A stretch of DNA of 64,000 bases from Streptomyces sp. NBC_01214 (GCF_026340975.1 NZ_JAPEOS010000002.1:2523500-2587499), one strand, 5' to 3'. Positions 8,637-17,382 are shown, numbered from the stretch's first letter. Numbers and translations: made by a program. The notes: a model not told the origin generated them from the letters alone.

Positions 8637-8904
8637 GCCTCACGCCTCCTCGTAAGCGAAGGAGAGCGACCATTGATACCTTTTGTGAGATTTTACCCAT
8701 GAATTCTGTCGGGAACCGGCCGCGCAGTCCGCACGATCCTGACCCGCTTCCTGAACCTCGCCCGGGGCTTGGGCGGCGGCCGCTCCGTGACGCCGTAGCT
8801 GAGGACTGAAGCCTTGACGAGGTCCACGCCTTCGAGGAGGGCAGCCTCCTACGCAGGCGTGCGCTTCCGTCGGCCCCGATCGGAAAGGCCGCGATCTCTC
8901 ATCG
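8637..8904. other. intergenic region, likely promoter of the NfeD/SPFH pair
   Basis: No supported gene. The segment 8670-8705 is unusually AT-rich for this window (TTTTGTGAGATTTTACCC on the plus strand) and is the natural place for a minus-strand promoter. Confidence 0.4.
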
Positions 8905-9429
8905 TCAGCCGCCTGCGGCATCCGTGGCCGGATCGTCGGTGAGCGGGAGGGAGGCAGTGATCCGTTTGCCCACGGGTTCGCGGCGGACCTGGAAGGTCCG
9001 GGCGGAGGCCATGACGATCTCGAGGCCGTGCTGTCCCACGCGGGTGGGGTCTGGAGTCAGGATCGTCGGCAGGGCCGGGTTGCTGTCCCAGACGGTCACA
9101 TCCACGCAGCCGTTCCGGACTTGGAGGGTCAGCAGGCTGGGGCCGGGCGCGTATTTGCGGGTGTTGGTGACCAGCTCGCTGACGACCAGCTCCACCAGAT
9201 CCAGAAAGCGGTCCGAGACCCGCAGGCCATGGACTCTCTGCACGTCGGTCAAGAAAGAGCGGGCAAGCAGCCGAGCCCCGGCAATCGGCTCACTGCCCTC
9301 GAACGCGGCAGAGAGTGACAGAGCGCGGGGGAGCGGCGTGGTGTCCGGTTCGGTCCCCTCTGCCGTCTCGTCCACGTCGGGCCGGTCTACTGCCGGGCGG
9401 CCACCTCGCCCGATCCACTGCCAGGTCAT
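8905..9429 (-). CDS. RsbW-like ATP-binding regulatory kinase (HATPase_c family)
   Basis: This 174-residue cytoplasmic protein has a single histidine-kinase-like ATPase domain. VVSELVTNTRKYAPG near residues 85-99 is the N box, DSNPALP the shortened G1 region, and GQHGLEIVMASA the G2-like box. Streptomyces encode dozens of such small kinases; some act as anti-sigma factors or phosphorylate anti-anti-sigma partners. No partner gene is adjacent. ATG 9429 has only a distant GGAG, so the start is less sure. The neighbouring membrane-stress genes suggest a stress role, but this is inference. Confidence 0.85.
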   Translation of the reverse strand: MTWQWIGRGGRPAVDRPDVDETAEGTEPDTTPLPRALSLSAAFEGSEPIAGARLLARSFLTDVQRVHGLRVSDRFLDLVELVVSELVTNTRKYAPGPSLLTLQVRNGCVDVTVWDSNPALPTILTPDPTRVGQHGLEIVMASARTFQVRREPVGKRITASLPLTDDPATDAAGG

Positions 9430-9480
9430 GGCTTGCAGGCTCCGGTCGACGGTCGGGTGGGGGAGAGAGCAGTGAAGGTG

Positions 9481-9951
9481 CTATCGGCGGCGGGCTGAGG
9501 CGGCCATGGCGAGGCCGGTGATCAGCAGGGCCAGGCCGATGATGAGAAAGGGGAATCCGGGGCCGGGCAGGATGTGCATCGCCACTCCGGCCAGGGTGAG
9601 AGGCGCGCCAACGGCCGCCAATACCTTTCCGATCTGCCGTTCCGACACGGCATGCTCCTTGCTCCGCGCTGTTGCGGATGTGGGGTCGGGAGCGTCACGG
9701 CCGGTGAGGAACGCGGTGAGTGCCCCGGCGAGAAGCGCCCAGGCGGCGGCCGCCCAGCCGAAGCGCTGACCGCCGATCAAGATGATGGCTGAGGCGACCG
9801 TCGCGCCGGCCGTCATGGCCCGGGCATTGACGGCGAATGCCCACTGCCGCCGGGCACTGCCCGGATCCCGGAGCTCGGTGAGCGCTGTCCGGATGACCAG
9901 GGCAGCGATGACGATCACCGGTGCCAACAGCGAGGTGCCGCCATCGGCCAT
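9481..9951 (-). CDS. fused membrane protein: nhaA-operon-type domain plus PGPG-motif domain
   Basis: This 156-residue protein joins two units that are separate elsewhere in the window. Residues 1-85 (LLAPVIVIAALVIRTALTEL) match the gene behind nhaA (5443). Residues 105-156, with ILPGPGFPFLIIGLALLITG, match the PGPG protein at 6059-5850. At the junction lies AAGGAG followed by a GTG in frame (reading VSERQIGK), a leftover internal ribosome site and start. The second unit may therefore also be made alone. A conserved leader element (10,088-10,142) and an 11-nt box lie upstream. The function is unknown; a membrane location is clear. Confidence 0.65.
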   Translation of the reverse strand: MADGGTSLLAPVIVIAALVIRTALTELRDPGSARRQWAFAVNARAMTAGATVASAIILIGGQRFGWAAAAWALLAGALTAFLTGRDAPDPTSATARSKEHAVSERQIGKVLAAVGAPLTLAGVAMHILPGPGFPFLIIGLALLITGLAMAASARRR

Positions 9952-10087
9952 CAGATGTGGTACCCGTCCGCGCCGACTGTCTCGGTCATGGGAGCGGTGC
10001 GCCCGGTCCGGGGTGGGACACCGAGGAGTGGCGGTCGGGGGAGGAAGTGTCCACGTGGGGCGGTGGGCATCGCGGTTTGCTTTCGGC

Positions 10088-10142
10088 GTCGGCGAGAAGG
10101 GCGCACTGCCCTAGGGACGCCGACCAGACTTCCCGGCACACC
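10088..10142 (-). promoter_or_regulatory. conserved leader element (copy B) upstream of the fused membrane gene
   Basis: On the minus strand the 24-nt core (10,142-10,119) is identical to nhaA copy A. The partner GCCGAC at 10,093-10,088 can pair with GTCGGC at the end of the core, extended to 7 bp here (GTCGGCG/CGCCGAC). The intervening bases differ from copy A while the pairing is kept. This is mild covariation support for a structured RNA. Confidence 0.55.
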
Positions 10143-10154
10143 GCGTGCCAGCTC

Positions 10155-10172
10155 TTGACACGTTGCTTACAC
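10155..10172 (-). promoter_or_regulatory. 11-nt direct repeat upstream of leader copy B
   Basis: Read on the minus strand, GTGTAAG and GTGTCAA start 11 nt apart, almost the same as GTGTAAA and GCGTCAA in front of nhaA. Distance and orientation to the leader core are also similar, so box and leader moved or evolved as a unit. Confidence 0.45.
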
Positions 10173-10239
10173 CGTATCCACCGGAGGCCGGGTTGTCTGC
10201 CCCGCACCCGCCTACGAACGCTTCGATGTCAGGTCGTGA

Positions 10240-10371
10240 TCACCCCTGGCGGGAGGCACACCACCAAGCGGCGATGGCCGACAGAACGAGTGCGCCGGCG
10301 GCGACGATCTCCGGCCGCTCACCAGGCGTCGTGTAAAGGGCGGCCCCGGCGATCGTGAGGATCACTCCCAT
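10240..10371 (-). CDS. possible 43-residue membrane peptide
   Basis: A short minus-strand frame from ATG 10,371 to TGA 10,240 encodes a peptide with two hydrophobic stretches (MGVILTIAGAALYT and IVAAGALVLSAIAAWW). It overlaps the ragged 3' end of the decayed kdpB by 10 nt and has no clear ribosome site. It may be a real small membrane protein or a remnant. I do not recognise it. Confidence 0.3.
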   Translation of the reverse strand: MGVILTIAGAALYTTPGERPEIVAAGALVLSAIAAWWCASRQG

Positions 10372-11462
10372 AGCGACAAGCGGTGAGACGGGACAACGCA
10401 GCGCCCCCGGGGCCCGCTCGGCGGGTGGTCCACCCCGGGGAGCGGCGCTAAGGAGGCCGCCTCCCGGTTGCCGAGGGTGATGGTGCCGGTCTTGTCGAGC
10501 AGCAGGGTGTTGACGTCGCCGGCGGCCTCGACCGCGCGCCCGCTCATCGCGACGACGTTGCGCTGGACGAGGCGGTCCATGCCGGCGATGCCGATGGTGG
10601 TGGGGATCAGGGTGACGAGGAGGGCCACCAACACGGTGGTGGTCTGAGCGGCGCCCGCGTGTGCGGCCATGGGCTGGAGTCCGAAGACGACCAGGATGAA
10701 GACGACGGTGAGCGCCGACAGCAGGATGTTGAGCGCGATCTCGTTCGGGGTCTTTTGCCGGGTGGCGCCCTCCACGAGGGCGATCATGCGGTCGATGAAG
10801 CTGTGCCCGGGGCGCGAGGTCACCCGTACGACGATCGAGTCGGAGAGCACGGTCGTACCGCCCGTCACGCCTGATCGGTCGCCGCCGGACTCCCGGATCA
10901 CCGGGGCCGATTCGCCTGTGACGGCCGACTCGTCGACCGCTGCGGCGCCGTCGATCACATCGCCGTCGGCGGGGATCAGCTCCCCCGCCTCCACCAGGAC
11001 CACATCGAGCGGCTGGAGGTCGGCCGGGGAGACGGCCTCGGTCTCGGCATGCCGGAGGTTCAGGCCGTACGTCCAGTGACGTAGGCGCAGCGCGACGGTG
11101 TCTGTGCGCGCCCGGCGCAGCGACTCGGCCTGAGCCCGGCCGCGCCCTTCGGCGACGGCCTCGGCGAAGTTGCCGAAGATCACCGTCAGCCAGAGCCAGA
11201 CACTGATCACCCAGGTGAAAACGGACGGGTGAACCAGCGCCGAGAGGGTGGTCAGAGCGGACCCCACCGCCACCACGAACAGGACGGGCTTCCTGACGAG
11301 TTCACGGGGACGCAGCTTGCGCAGGGCTTCCTGGAAGGAAGCCGCCTGCTGTACGGAGTCCAGCAGGGGCCGCCTCCCTGGGCGTCTGCGGGGTGGCCGG
11401 TTGACGGGGGCCTGCGACGGGGTCCGGACGGGAGGTACCTGCCGGGTGGCGGCGGGAGGCAT
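10362..11462 (-). pseudogene. truncated second copy of kdpB (potassium-transporting ATPase catalytic subunit)
   Basis: The first part matches KdpB: N-terminal linker, FVVAVGSALTTLSAL helix, AEGRGRAQAESLR, actuator motif VDESAVTGESAPVIRESGGD, and the phosphorylation site DKTGTITLG. After that it runs into about 30 unrelated residues and stops. The nucleotide-binding half, the GDGTNDAPAL hinge and the last helices are missing. Inside the membrane part, seven residues are deleted: IPTTIGIAGMDR replaces IPTTIGALLSAIGIAGMDR of the intact copy. ATG 11,462 was chosen for its N-terminus. It cannot pump potassium. It lies divergent to the first kdpF, so an old second kdp locus has collapsed here. Confidence 0.8.
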
Positions 11463-11637
11463 GGAGAGACCTATCGGTGGGATCGGCTGGGCCGGACGAG
11501 GGATGCACCGCCGGGGACCCGTCCCATAGGGCCCCTCCGGCTCGTCACGTGACGTGCGGGTCCCCTGGCGGCACAACGGGCAGGAACCTACCGCTCGTTG
11601 AGGCCATGCCGAGCATCCGGAGTCGGCAATTGGCGAG

Positions 11638-11694
11638 GTCTTGACGGGTGTGCGGTGACTTCCGTCAAGACTCCGTCAGTGACACGTCAACAGG
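11638..11694 (+). promoter_or_regulatory. cluster of CCGTCAA boxes upstream of the first kdpF
   Basis: Three direct units start 11 nt apart: CCGTCAA at 11,662, CCGTCAG at 11,673 and ACGTCAA at 11,684. An inverted TTGACGG lies at 11,641. GTCTTGACGG (11,638-11,647) and CCGTCAAGAC (11,662-11,671) also form a perfect 10-bp inverted repeat. The spacing of one helical turn is typical of OmpR/PhoB-family binding. Together with its place at kdp this makes it a strong KdpE-site candidate. Confidence 0.55.
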
Positions 11695-11883
11695 TATGGA
11701 TCCGCCGGCCTTGCCGGCTCGCGGAGGTGCCGGTTCCTGCGCGTCACGGGGTGCCGGCGAGTACTGGACGGTTTCCGTATGAAGTCCGACAAGACAGCGT
11801 CAGCACGGGCGCGGTCCACCCGGCGCGGGTGCATCGTCGCATTGCGGGCATCCGCCCCGCCTGGCCGAGAGAACGGATTGCAG

Positions 11884-11973
11884 ATGGATCTGGAGAATGT
11901 CGTCGGGCTGCTCGTGGCCGTTTCCCTGCTCGCTTACCTCGTGGCAGCCCTGATCAACCCGGAGAAGTTCTGA
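11884..11973 (+). CDS. kdpF: KdpF-like small subunit (first copy)
   Basis: This 29-residue single-helix peptide begins MDLENVVGLLVAVSLLAYLV and ends INPEKF. It is the typical KdpF form that stabilises the KdpFABC potassium pump in the membrane. It is the first of two kdpF copies and is not followed by kdpA but by a decayed sensor gene. It may be an orphan from the older kdp unit whose kdpB is truncated on the other strand, or it may still serve the complete pump downstream. Confidence 0.75.
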   Translation: MDLENVVGLLVAVSLLAYLVAALINPEKF

Positions 11974-12014
11974 GTCGACACTCTTCGTGGTCGTCCCGAG
12001 ACGGATGAGCTGGG

Positions 12015-12560
12015 GTGGAGACCGTGCCCCGATACCTTGTGAGTGACCGTGTCGCACTGACGGGAGCTCCTCCTGCCCTTCCTGGTCGCGCGCTCGTGCC
12101 CTTCCGCAGCCGCCTGGCGGAGACGAGCGAAGCACTGATCCGGCTGGTGGCCGCCGCCCTGGTGGTCACCCGTGGCACCCGCCTCGCCGGGGAGCTCGCG
12201 GCTGTTTCGCCCAGCGCGCCGGATCTCCCGAGGCCGTGGTGGACCACGTCCGGGGCGATCTCACTGAGCTGCTGGAGCTGCGGGGATGCCGCTTCGAATA
12301 CGGGTCCCTGCTCGGCCGCCCCCCGGCTGGAGCACGACGGCAGTGTGTCGGTCGGCCGCCGCGCCTGGGATCTGGAACGCAACGCCCGGCCCGAGGGCGA
12401 GACCGAAGTGCGCGCCAGCGGCAACGGTCACTACTACGGCCGGTTCATGCTCGCCCCCACGCCGGGTTCGGTGCCTTCGGTCCAGGCGCGCCGGGTGGCT
12501 GCGACACTCGCCGACCTGACCGGCTCCGCCCTCGACACGGCGTTGCCCGGCGAGGGCTGA
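12015..12560 (+). pseudogene. decayed KdpD-like membrane sensor (DUF4118-type) remnant
   Basis: The C-terminal part SVGRRAWDLERNARPEG and NGHYYGRFMLAPTPG, with VAATLADLTGSAL, matches the end of small KdpD-related sensor proteins found beside kdpF in Streptomyces. The middle (EAVVDHVRGDLTELLELRGC) is found only in another frame between about 12,200 and 12,320. The usual membrane helices at the N-terminus are gone. At least two frameshifts and an N-terminal loss make it non-functional. With the first kdpF and the truncated kdpB it forms a set of kdp relics. Confidence 0.5.
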
Positions 12561-12593
12561 ACAGGGCTTGCGTATCCGCGCCGCGTAAGGATT

Positions 12594-12632
12594 CCGTCAA
12601 AGGCGCCACGTCCGGCGTATGGGAGCCGTCAA
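12594..12632 (+). promoter_or_regulatory. CCGTCAA boxes upstream of the main kdp operon
   Basis: CCGTCAA occurs at 12,594-12,600 and 12,626-12,632, 32 nt apart (three helical turns). It is the same heptamer as in front of the first kdpF. The region to 12,720 should contain the kdp operon promoter; no other gene fits between 12,561 and 12,720. Confidence 0.45.
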
Positions 12633-12720
12633 GGCCCCTTAACGATGCTTCCGGGATGCGGTTAGCTCTGGATCGGCCAGCTGGCCGATTCCCTACTTCC
12701 ACTTCCTCCAGGAGCTCACG

Positions 12721-12804
12721 ATGGCCGATGTGGCCTTCGTCGTCACCACGATCGCGGTTTTCGCGTTGGTGGCTCTCATCGCCAAGGGGGTGACGAAGCT
12801 GTGA
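12721..12804 (+). CDS. 27-residue membrane peptide at the head of the kdp operon
   Basis: The peptide begins MADVAFVVTTIAVFALVALI and ends KGVTKL, a single hydrophobic helix with a basic end. The ATG at 12,721 follows AGGAG at suitable spacing. Its stop overlaps the GTG of kdpF (GTGA), so both are translationally coupled. It looks like a small accessory peptide of the Kdp pump, comparable to KdpF. I infer this from size, hydrophobicity and place; I know no defined function. Confidence 0.65.
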   Translation: MADVAFVVTTIAVFALVALIAKGVTKL

Positions 12805-12890
12805 CTGCCGAGAACATCGTCGGCCTGGTCGTGGCCGTCGCTCTGCTGGGATATCTCGTCCTCGCCCTCGTCAAGCCGGAGAGGTTCTGA
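12801..12890 (+). CDS. kdpF: KdpF, small subunit of the potassium pump
   Basis: The 29-residue peptide begins MTAENIVGLVVAVALLGYLV and ends VKPERF. It is 29 residues like the upstream copy at 11,884 and similar over the whole length. KdpF is a one-helix subunit that stabilises KdpFABC. It starts with GTG overlapping the preceding stop and lies 8 nt before kdpA, so it is the second gene of the intact operon. Confidence 0.88.
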   Translation: MTAENIVGLVVAVALLGYLVLALVKPERF

Positions 12891-12898
12891 GTCCCGAT

Positions 12899-14563
12899 AT
12901 GAGCCCCGTTCTTGCTGACGTGCTCCAGGTGGCGGCGCTGATCGCCGCCCTGGCCCTGGTGCACCGCCCCCTGGGCGACTACATGGCCCGCGTCTTCTCC
13001 TCCGAGAAGCACCTGCGGGTCGAGAAGTGGATCTACCGCAGCGTCGGCGCCAATCCGAACGCTGAGATGCGCTGGTCCGCCTACCTGCGCGCGGTCCTCG
13101 CCTTCTCCGCCGTGAGCGTGCTGTTGCTGTATGTGCTCCAGCGCGTACAGCACGTCCTGCCGCTGTCACTCGGCTTCGAGGCGATCACCCCGGACCAGGC
13201 GTTCAACACCGCCGCGTCCTTCGTGTCGAACACGAACTGGCAGTCGTACTCAGGCGAGACGGCCATGAGCCACGTCACCCAGACCGCCGGCCTGGCCGTC
13301 CAGAACTTCGTCTCGGCAGCCGTCGGCATCGCCGTCGCGGTGGCCCTCGTACGCGGCTTCGCCCGCTCCCGCACGGGCGAGCTGGGCAACTTCTGGGCGG
13401 ACCTGGTGCGCGGCACCGTCCGCATCCTGATCCCCATCTCGGTGATCGCCGCGATCCTGCTGGTCGCCGCGGGCGCCATCCAGAACTTCGGCGGCATCCA
13501 CGACCTCACCACGGTGACCGGGCAGCCCCAGAGCATCTCGCCGGGCGCGGTGGCCTCCCAGGAAGCCATCAAGGACCTGGGCACCAACGGCGGCGGCTAC
13601 TTCAACGCCAACTCCGCCCATCCCTTTGAGAACCCCAACGGCTTCTCGAACCTGCTGACGATCTTCCTGCTCCTGGTGATCCCCTTCTCGCTGCCGCGCA
13701 CGTTCGGCCGCATGGTCGGCAACGTCAAGCAGGGCTACGCGATCGTCGCCGCGATGGGGACGATCTGGTTCGTCGGCGTGGTTCTGGTGACCTGGCTCGA
13801 GTACGCGCATCCCGGCACGGCCTCGCAGCTGGCGGGCGGCGCCATGGAGGGCAAGGAGCAGCGCTTCGGCGAAGGCCCGTCCTCGCTGTTCGCGGTCTCC
13901 ACCACCATGACCTCCACCGGTTCGGTGAACTCCTTCCACGACTCCTACGGCGGACTGTCCGGTGGTGTGCTGCTGCTCGGCATGATGCTGGGCGAGATTG
14001 CGCCCGGAGGCGTGGGCTCCGGGCTCTACGGCATGCTGATCATGGCGGTCATCGCGGTCTTCCTGGCCGGTCTGATGGTCGGCCGTACGCCCGAGTACCT
14101 GGGCAAGAAGATCGGCACCCGCGAGATCAAGTTCGCGGCCTGCTACATCTTCATCACCCCCGCGCTGGTGCTCGTAGGCACGGCGGTGGCGATGGCCCTG
14201 CCGGACGGCAAGGAGGCCATGACCAACGTCGGGGCGCACGGCTTCTCCGAGGTTCTGTACGCCTACACCTCCGCGTCGAACAACAACGGCTCCGCGTTCG
14301 CCGGCTTCGGTGCCAACACGCCGTTCTTCAACACGGCGCTGGGCCTGTGCATGCTGTTGGGCCGGTTCCTGCCCATGGTGTTCGTGCTGGCGCTGGCCGG
14401 CTCGCTCGCCGAGCAGGCGCCCGTCCCGGCCACCGCGGGCACCCTGCGTACGGAGAAGCCGCTGTTCACCGGCCTGCTCGTCGGCGCGATCCTGATCATT
14501 ACCGGTCTGACGTTCTTCCCGGCGCTGGCGCTGGGTCCGCTCGCCGAGGGGCTGGGGTCATGA
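12899..14563 (+). CDS. kdpA: KdpA, potassium-binding channel subunit
   Basis: This 554-residue membrane protein has about ten helices and is the channel-like subunit that selects K+ for the Kdp P-type pump. The four selectivity-filter-like regions are recognisable: TNWQSYSGE, LGTNGGGYFNANSAHPFEN, TTMTSTGSVNSFHD and SNNNGSAFAGFG. Length matches the family. ATG 12,899 is 8 nt behind kdpF. Its stop overlaps the start of kdpB by 4 nt (ATGA), so the subunits are coupled in translation. Expression is expected under potassium limitation through KdpD/KdpE encoded downstream. Confidence 0.95.
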   Translation: MSPVLADVLQVAALIAALALVHRPLGDYMARVFSSEKHLRVEKWIYRSVGANPNAEMRWSAYLRAVLAFSAVSVLLLYVLQRVQHVLPLSLGFEAITPDQAFNTAASFVSNTNWQSYSGETAMSHVTQTAGLAVQNFVSAAVGIAVAVALVRGFARSRTGELGNFWADLVRGTVRILIPISVIAAILLVAAGAIQNFGGIHDLTTVTGQPQSISPGAVASQEAIKDLGTNGGGYFNANSAHPFENPNGFSNLLTIFLLLVIPFSLPRTFGRMVGNVKQGYAIVAAMGTIWFVGVVLVTWLEYAHPGTASQLAGGAMEGKEQRFGEGPSSLFAVSTTMTSTGSVNSFHDSYGGLSGGVLLLGMMLGEIAPGGVGSGLYGMLIMAVIAVFLAGLMVGRTPEYLGKKIGTREIKFAACYIFITPALVLVGTAVAMALPDGKEAMTNVGAHGFSEVLYAYTSASNNNGSAFAGFGANTPFFNTALGLCMLLGRFLPMVFVLALAGSLAEQAPVPATAGTLRTEKPLFTGLLVGAILIITGLTFFPALALGPLAEGLGS

Positions 14564-16704
14564 CCACCAACGTAAAGAACCACGAGGACCCGATGCCCAC
14601 CGCCACCACTACCGGGACCCCGGCGCCGCACAGCGACGTCCCGACGGGCCACAAGCCCGACAGCGGGCGCGTGGGCGCCGGTCTCTTCGACCCCAAGCAG
14701 CTGCTGAAGTCCTTCCCGGACGCGGTGCGCAAACTCGACCCCCGTGTGATGATCAAGTCGCCGGTCATGTTCGTGGTTCTGATCGGTTCGGTCGTCACGA
14801 CCGTGCTGGTGTGTCTGGACCCGACCGACTGGTTCGGCTGGGCCATCACGGCCTGGCTGTGGCTGACCACCATCTTCGCGAACCTCGCGGAGGCCGTCGC
14901 CGAGGGACGCGGCAAGGCGCAGGCAGATACTCTGCGCAAGGCCAAGACCGACACCGTCGCCCGCCGCATAGTCGGCAAGGACGAGGAGCGCGTCCCGGGC
15001 ACGGAGCTGCGCATCGGCGACCTGGTGGTGTGCGAGGCCGGCGACATCATCCCCGGCGACGGAGACGTCGTCGAAGGTGTCGCGTCCGTCGACGAGTCCG
15101 CCATCACCGGCGAGTCCGCCCCGGTCATCCGTGAATCGGGCGGCGACCGCAGTGCGGTCACCGGCGGTACGAGAGTTCTCTCGGACCGCATCGTCATCAA
15201 GATCACGACGAAGCCGGGCGAGACCTTCATCGACCGGATGATCAACCTGGTGGAGGGCGCGGCGCGGCAGAAGACGCCGAACGAGATCGCCCTGAACATC
15301 CTGCTGGCCTCCCTGACGATCGTCTTCCTGCTGGCCGTGGTGACGCTGAAGCCGTTCGCGATCTACGCGGGCGCCGACGAGCAGACGTCGATGATCGTGC
15401 TGACCGCACTGCTGGTCTGCCTGATTCCCACCACCATCGGCGCCCTGCTCTCCGCGATCGGCATCGCCGGCATGGACCGCCTCGTCCAGCGCAACGTGCT
15501 GGCCATGTCCGGGCGCGCCGTCGAGGCCGCCGGCGACGTCTCCACCCTGCTCCTCGACAAGACAGGCACCATCACCCTGGGCAACCGCCAGGCGTCGGAG
15601 TTCGTCCCCGTCAAGGGCACCACCGCAGCCGAGCTCGCGGACGCCGCCCAGCTGTCCTCGCTGGCCGACGAGACCCCTGAGGGCCGCTCCATCGTCGTCC
15701 TGGCGAAGGAGAAGTACGGGCTGCGCGAACGCCACCAGGGCGAACTGACCCACGCCTCCTGGGTCCCGTTCACCGCCCAGACCCGCATGTCAGGTGTCGA
15801 CGTGGACGGCAGGAAGACCCGCAAGGGCGCCTCGGGCTCCATCATCACCTGGGTCAAGGAGCAGGGCGGCCAGGTCGCTGCCGACGCCCAGGAACTCACC
15901 GACACCATCTCCCAGGCCGGCGGCACCCCGCTACTGGTCGCCGTCGAGGACGAGAAGGGCGCCCGCGTCCTCGGTGTCATCCACCTCAAGGACGTCGTCA
16001 AGGAGGGCATGCGCGAGCGGTTCGATGAGCTGCGCCGCATGGGCATCAAGACGGTCATGATCACGGGTGACAACCCGCTGACCGCGAAGGCCATCGCGGA
16101 GGAGGCGGGCGTGGACGACTTCCTCGCCGAGGCCACGCCCGAGGACAAGATGGCCCTCATCAAGCGGGAGCAGGCCGGCGGCAAGCTCGTCGCGATGACC
16201 GGTGACGGTACGAACGACGCCCCGGCCCTCGCGCAGGCCGACGTCGGCGTGGCCATGAACACGGGCACCTCGGCCGCCAAGGAGGCCGGGAACATGGTGG
16301 ACCTGGACTCCAACCCCACCAAACTCATCGAGATCGTCGAGATCGGCAAGCAACTCCTCATCACCCGGGGTGCGCTCACGACCTTCTCCATCGCCAACGA
16401 CGTCGCGAAGTACTTCGCGATCATCCCGGCCATGTTCGCGGTCGCCTACCCGGGCCTGGACAAGCTCAACATCATGGGCCTTGCCTCGCCCGAGTCCGCG
16501 ATCCTCTCCGCGGTCATCTTCAACGCGTTGATCATCATCGCTCTCGTGCCGCTCGCCCTGAAGGGCGTCCGGTACCGGCCGACCAGCGCGGACAAGATGC
16601 TGCGCCGCAACCTCGGGATCTACGGCCTGGGCGGCCTGATCGCCCCGTTCATCGGCATCAAGCTCATCGACCTGCTCATCTCCCTCATCCCCGGGCTCGC
16701 CTGA
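14560..16704 (+). CDS. kdpB: KdpB, catalytic P-type ATPase subunit
   Basis: This 714-residue membrane ATPase hydrolyses ATP to drive K+ import through KdpA. Motifs in order are SVDESAITGESAPVIRESGG (actuator domain), IPTTIGALLSAIGIAGMDR (membrane part), DKTGTITLG with the phosphorylated aspartate at residue 333, KGASGSI (nucleotide binding), and TGDGTNDAPAL near residues 547-557. I chose ATG 14,560, which overlaps the kdpA stop. It adds about 40 residues before the usual core, a common actinobacterial extension. It is complete, unlike the minus-strand copy at 10,362-11,462. Confidence 0.96.
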   Translation: MTTNVKNHEDPMPTATTTGTPAPHSDVPTGHKPDSGRVGAGLFDPKQLLKSFPDAVRKLDPRVMIKSPVMFVVLIGSVVTTVLVCLDPTDWFGWAITAWLWLTTIFANLAEAVAEGRGKAQADTLRKAKTDTVARRIVGKDEERVPGTELRIGDLVVCEAGDIIPGDGDVVEGVASVDESAITGESAPVIRESGGDRSAVTGGTRVLSDRIVIKITTKPGETFIDRMINLVEGAARQKTPNEIALNILLASLTIVFLLAVVTLKPFAIYAGADEQTSMIVLTALLVCLIPTTIGALLSAIGIAGMDRLVQRNVLAMSGRAVEAAGDVSTLLLDKTGTITLGNRQASEFVPVKGTTAAELADAAQLSSLADETPEGRSIVVLAKEKYGLRERHQGELTHASWVPFTAQTRMSGVDVDGRKTRKGASGSIITWVKEQGGQVAADAQELTDTISQAGGTPLLVAVEDEKGARVLGVIHLKDVVKEGMRERFDELRRMGIKTVMITGDNPLTAKAIAEEAGVDDFLAEATPEDKMALIKREQAGGKLVAMTGDGTNDAPALAQADVGVAMNTGTSAAKEAGNMVDLDSNPTKLIEIVEIGKQLLITRGALTTFSIANDVAKYFAIIPAMFAVAYPGLDKLNIMGLASPESAILSAVIFNALIIIALVPLALKGVRYRPTSADKMLRRNLGIYGLGGLIAPFIGIKLIDLLISLIPGLA

Positions 16705-16725
16705 ATTAGGAACGTGCTGATCGCC

Positions 16726-17361
16726 ATGAACAACTCCGTCTCCAACACAGGCCGTCTCCTGGTCGCCGCGCTGCGGATGCTGCTGGTGCTGACCGTCGTG
16801 ACCGGCATCCTCTACCCGCTCGCCGTCACCGGGGTCGCCCAGGCGCTCTTCCACGACAAGGCCAACGGCTCCTTGGTCAAGGCCGATGGCCAAGAGGTCG
16901 GCTCCTCGCTCATCGGCCAGAGCTGGGACCTCCCCAAGAAGAACCCGGATGACGAGGAAGAGGCAGCGCGTCCGGACCCCAAGTGGTTCCAGCCGCGCCC
17001 GTCCAACAGCGGCTACAACCCCCTGGCCACCGGCTCCAGCCAGCTCGGCGCGTCCGACTCCCGGCTGGTGCAAGCGGTCACCGATGCCAAGAAGCAGGTG
17101 GCCGAGTTCAACGGCGTCCCGGAATCCGAGGTGCCCAAGGACGCGGTCACCGGCTCCGCCTCCGCGATCGACCCGCACATCTCCCCGGAGTACGCGGAGA
17201 TTCAGATCAAGCGCGTGGCCAAGGAGAACGGCCTCACTGAGCAGCAGGCGGCCAAGCTGGTCGAGGAGCACACCGAGGGCCGCACCGCCGGCTTCCTCGG
17301 CGAGCCCCACGTCAACGTCCTGAAGCTCAACCTCGCGCTGAAGGATCTGGCCAAGCGCTGA
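16726..17361 (+). CDS. kdpC: KdpC, accessory subunit of the potassium pump
   Basis: This 211-residue protein has one N-terminal helix (VAALRMLLVLTVVTGILYPL) and a periplasm-side domain. Family marks are GSSLIGQSW, FQPRPS, SNLG-like ASDSRL and SASAIDPHISPEYAEIQ, plus FLGEPHVNVLKLN at the end. KdpC binds KdpB and ATP and is needed for pump assembly. ATG 16,726 was chosen to give the normal N-terminus, although AGGA is 14 nt away; GTG 16,714 is the alternative. It follows kdpB by 21 nt. A strong hairpin comes 22 nt after its stop. Confidence 0.93.
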   Translation: MNNSVSNTGRLLVAALRMLLVLTVVTGILYPLAVTGVAQALFHDKANGSLVKADGQEVGSSLIGQSWDLPKKNPDDEEEAARPDPKWFQPRPSNSGYNPLATGSSQLGASDSRLVQAVTDAKKQVAEFNGVPESEVPKDAVTGSASAIDPHISPEYAEIQIKRVAKENGLTEQQAAKLVEEHTEGRTAGFLGEPHVNVLKLNLALKDLAKR

Positions 17362-17382
17362 TGCCCGGCCTGAACGGGCTTC

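Noticed and set aside
11638..11671. Inverted repeat GTCTTGACGG/CCGTCAAGAC as a transcription terminator
   Set aside because: The arms are 10 bp with a 14-nt loop, lie upstream of kdpF and coincide with the direct-repeat boxes, so a regulator site is more likely.
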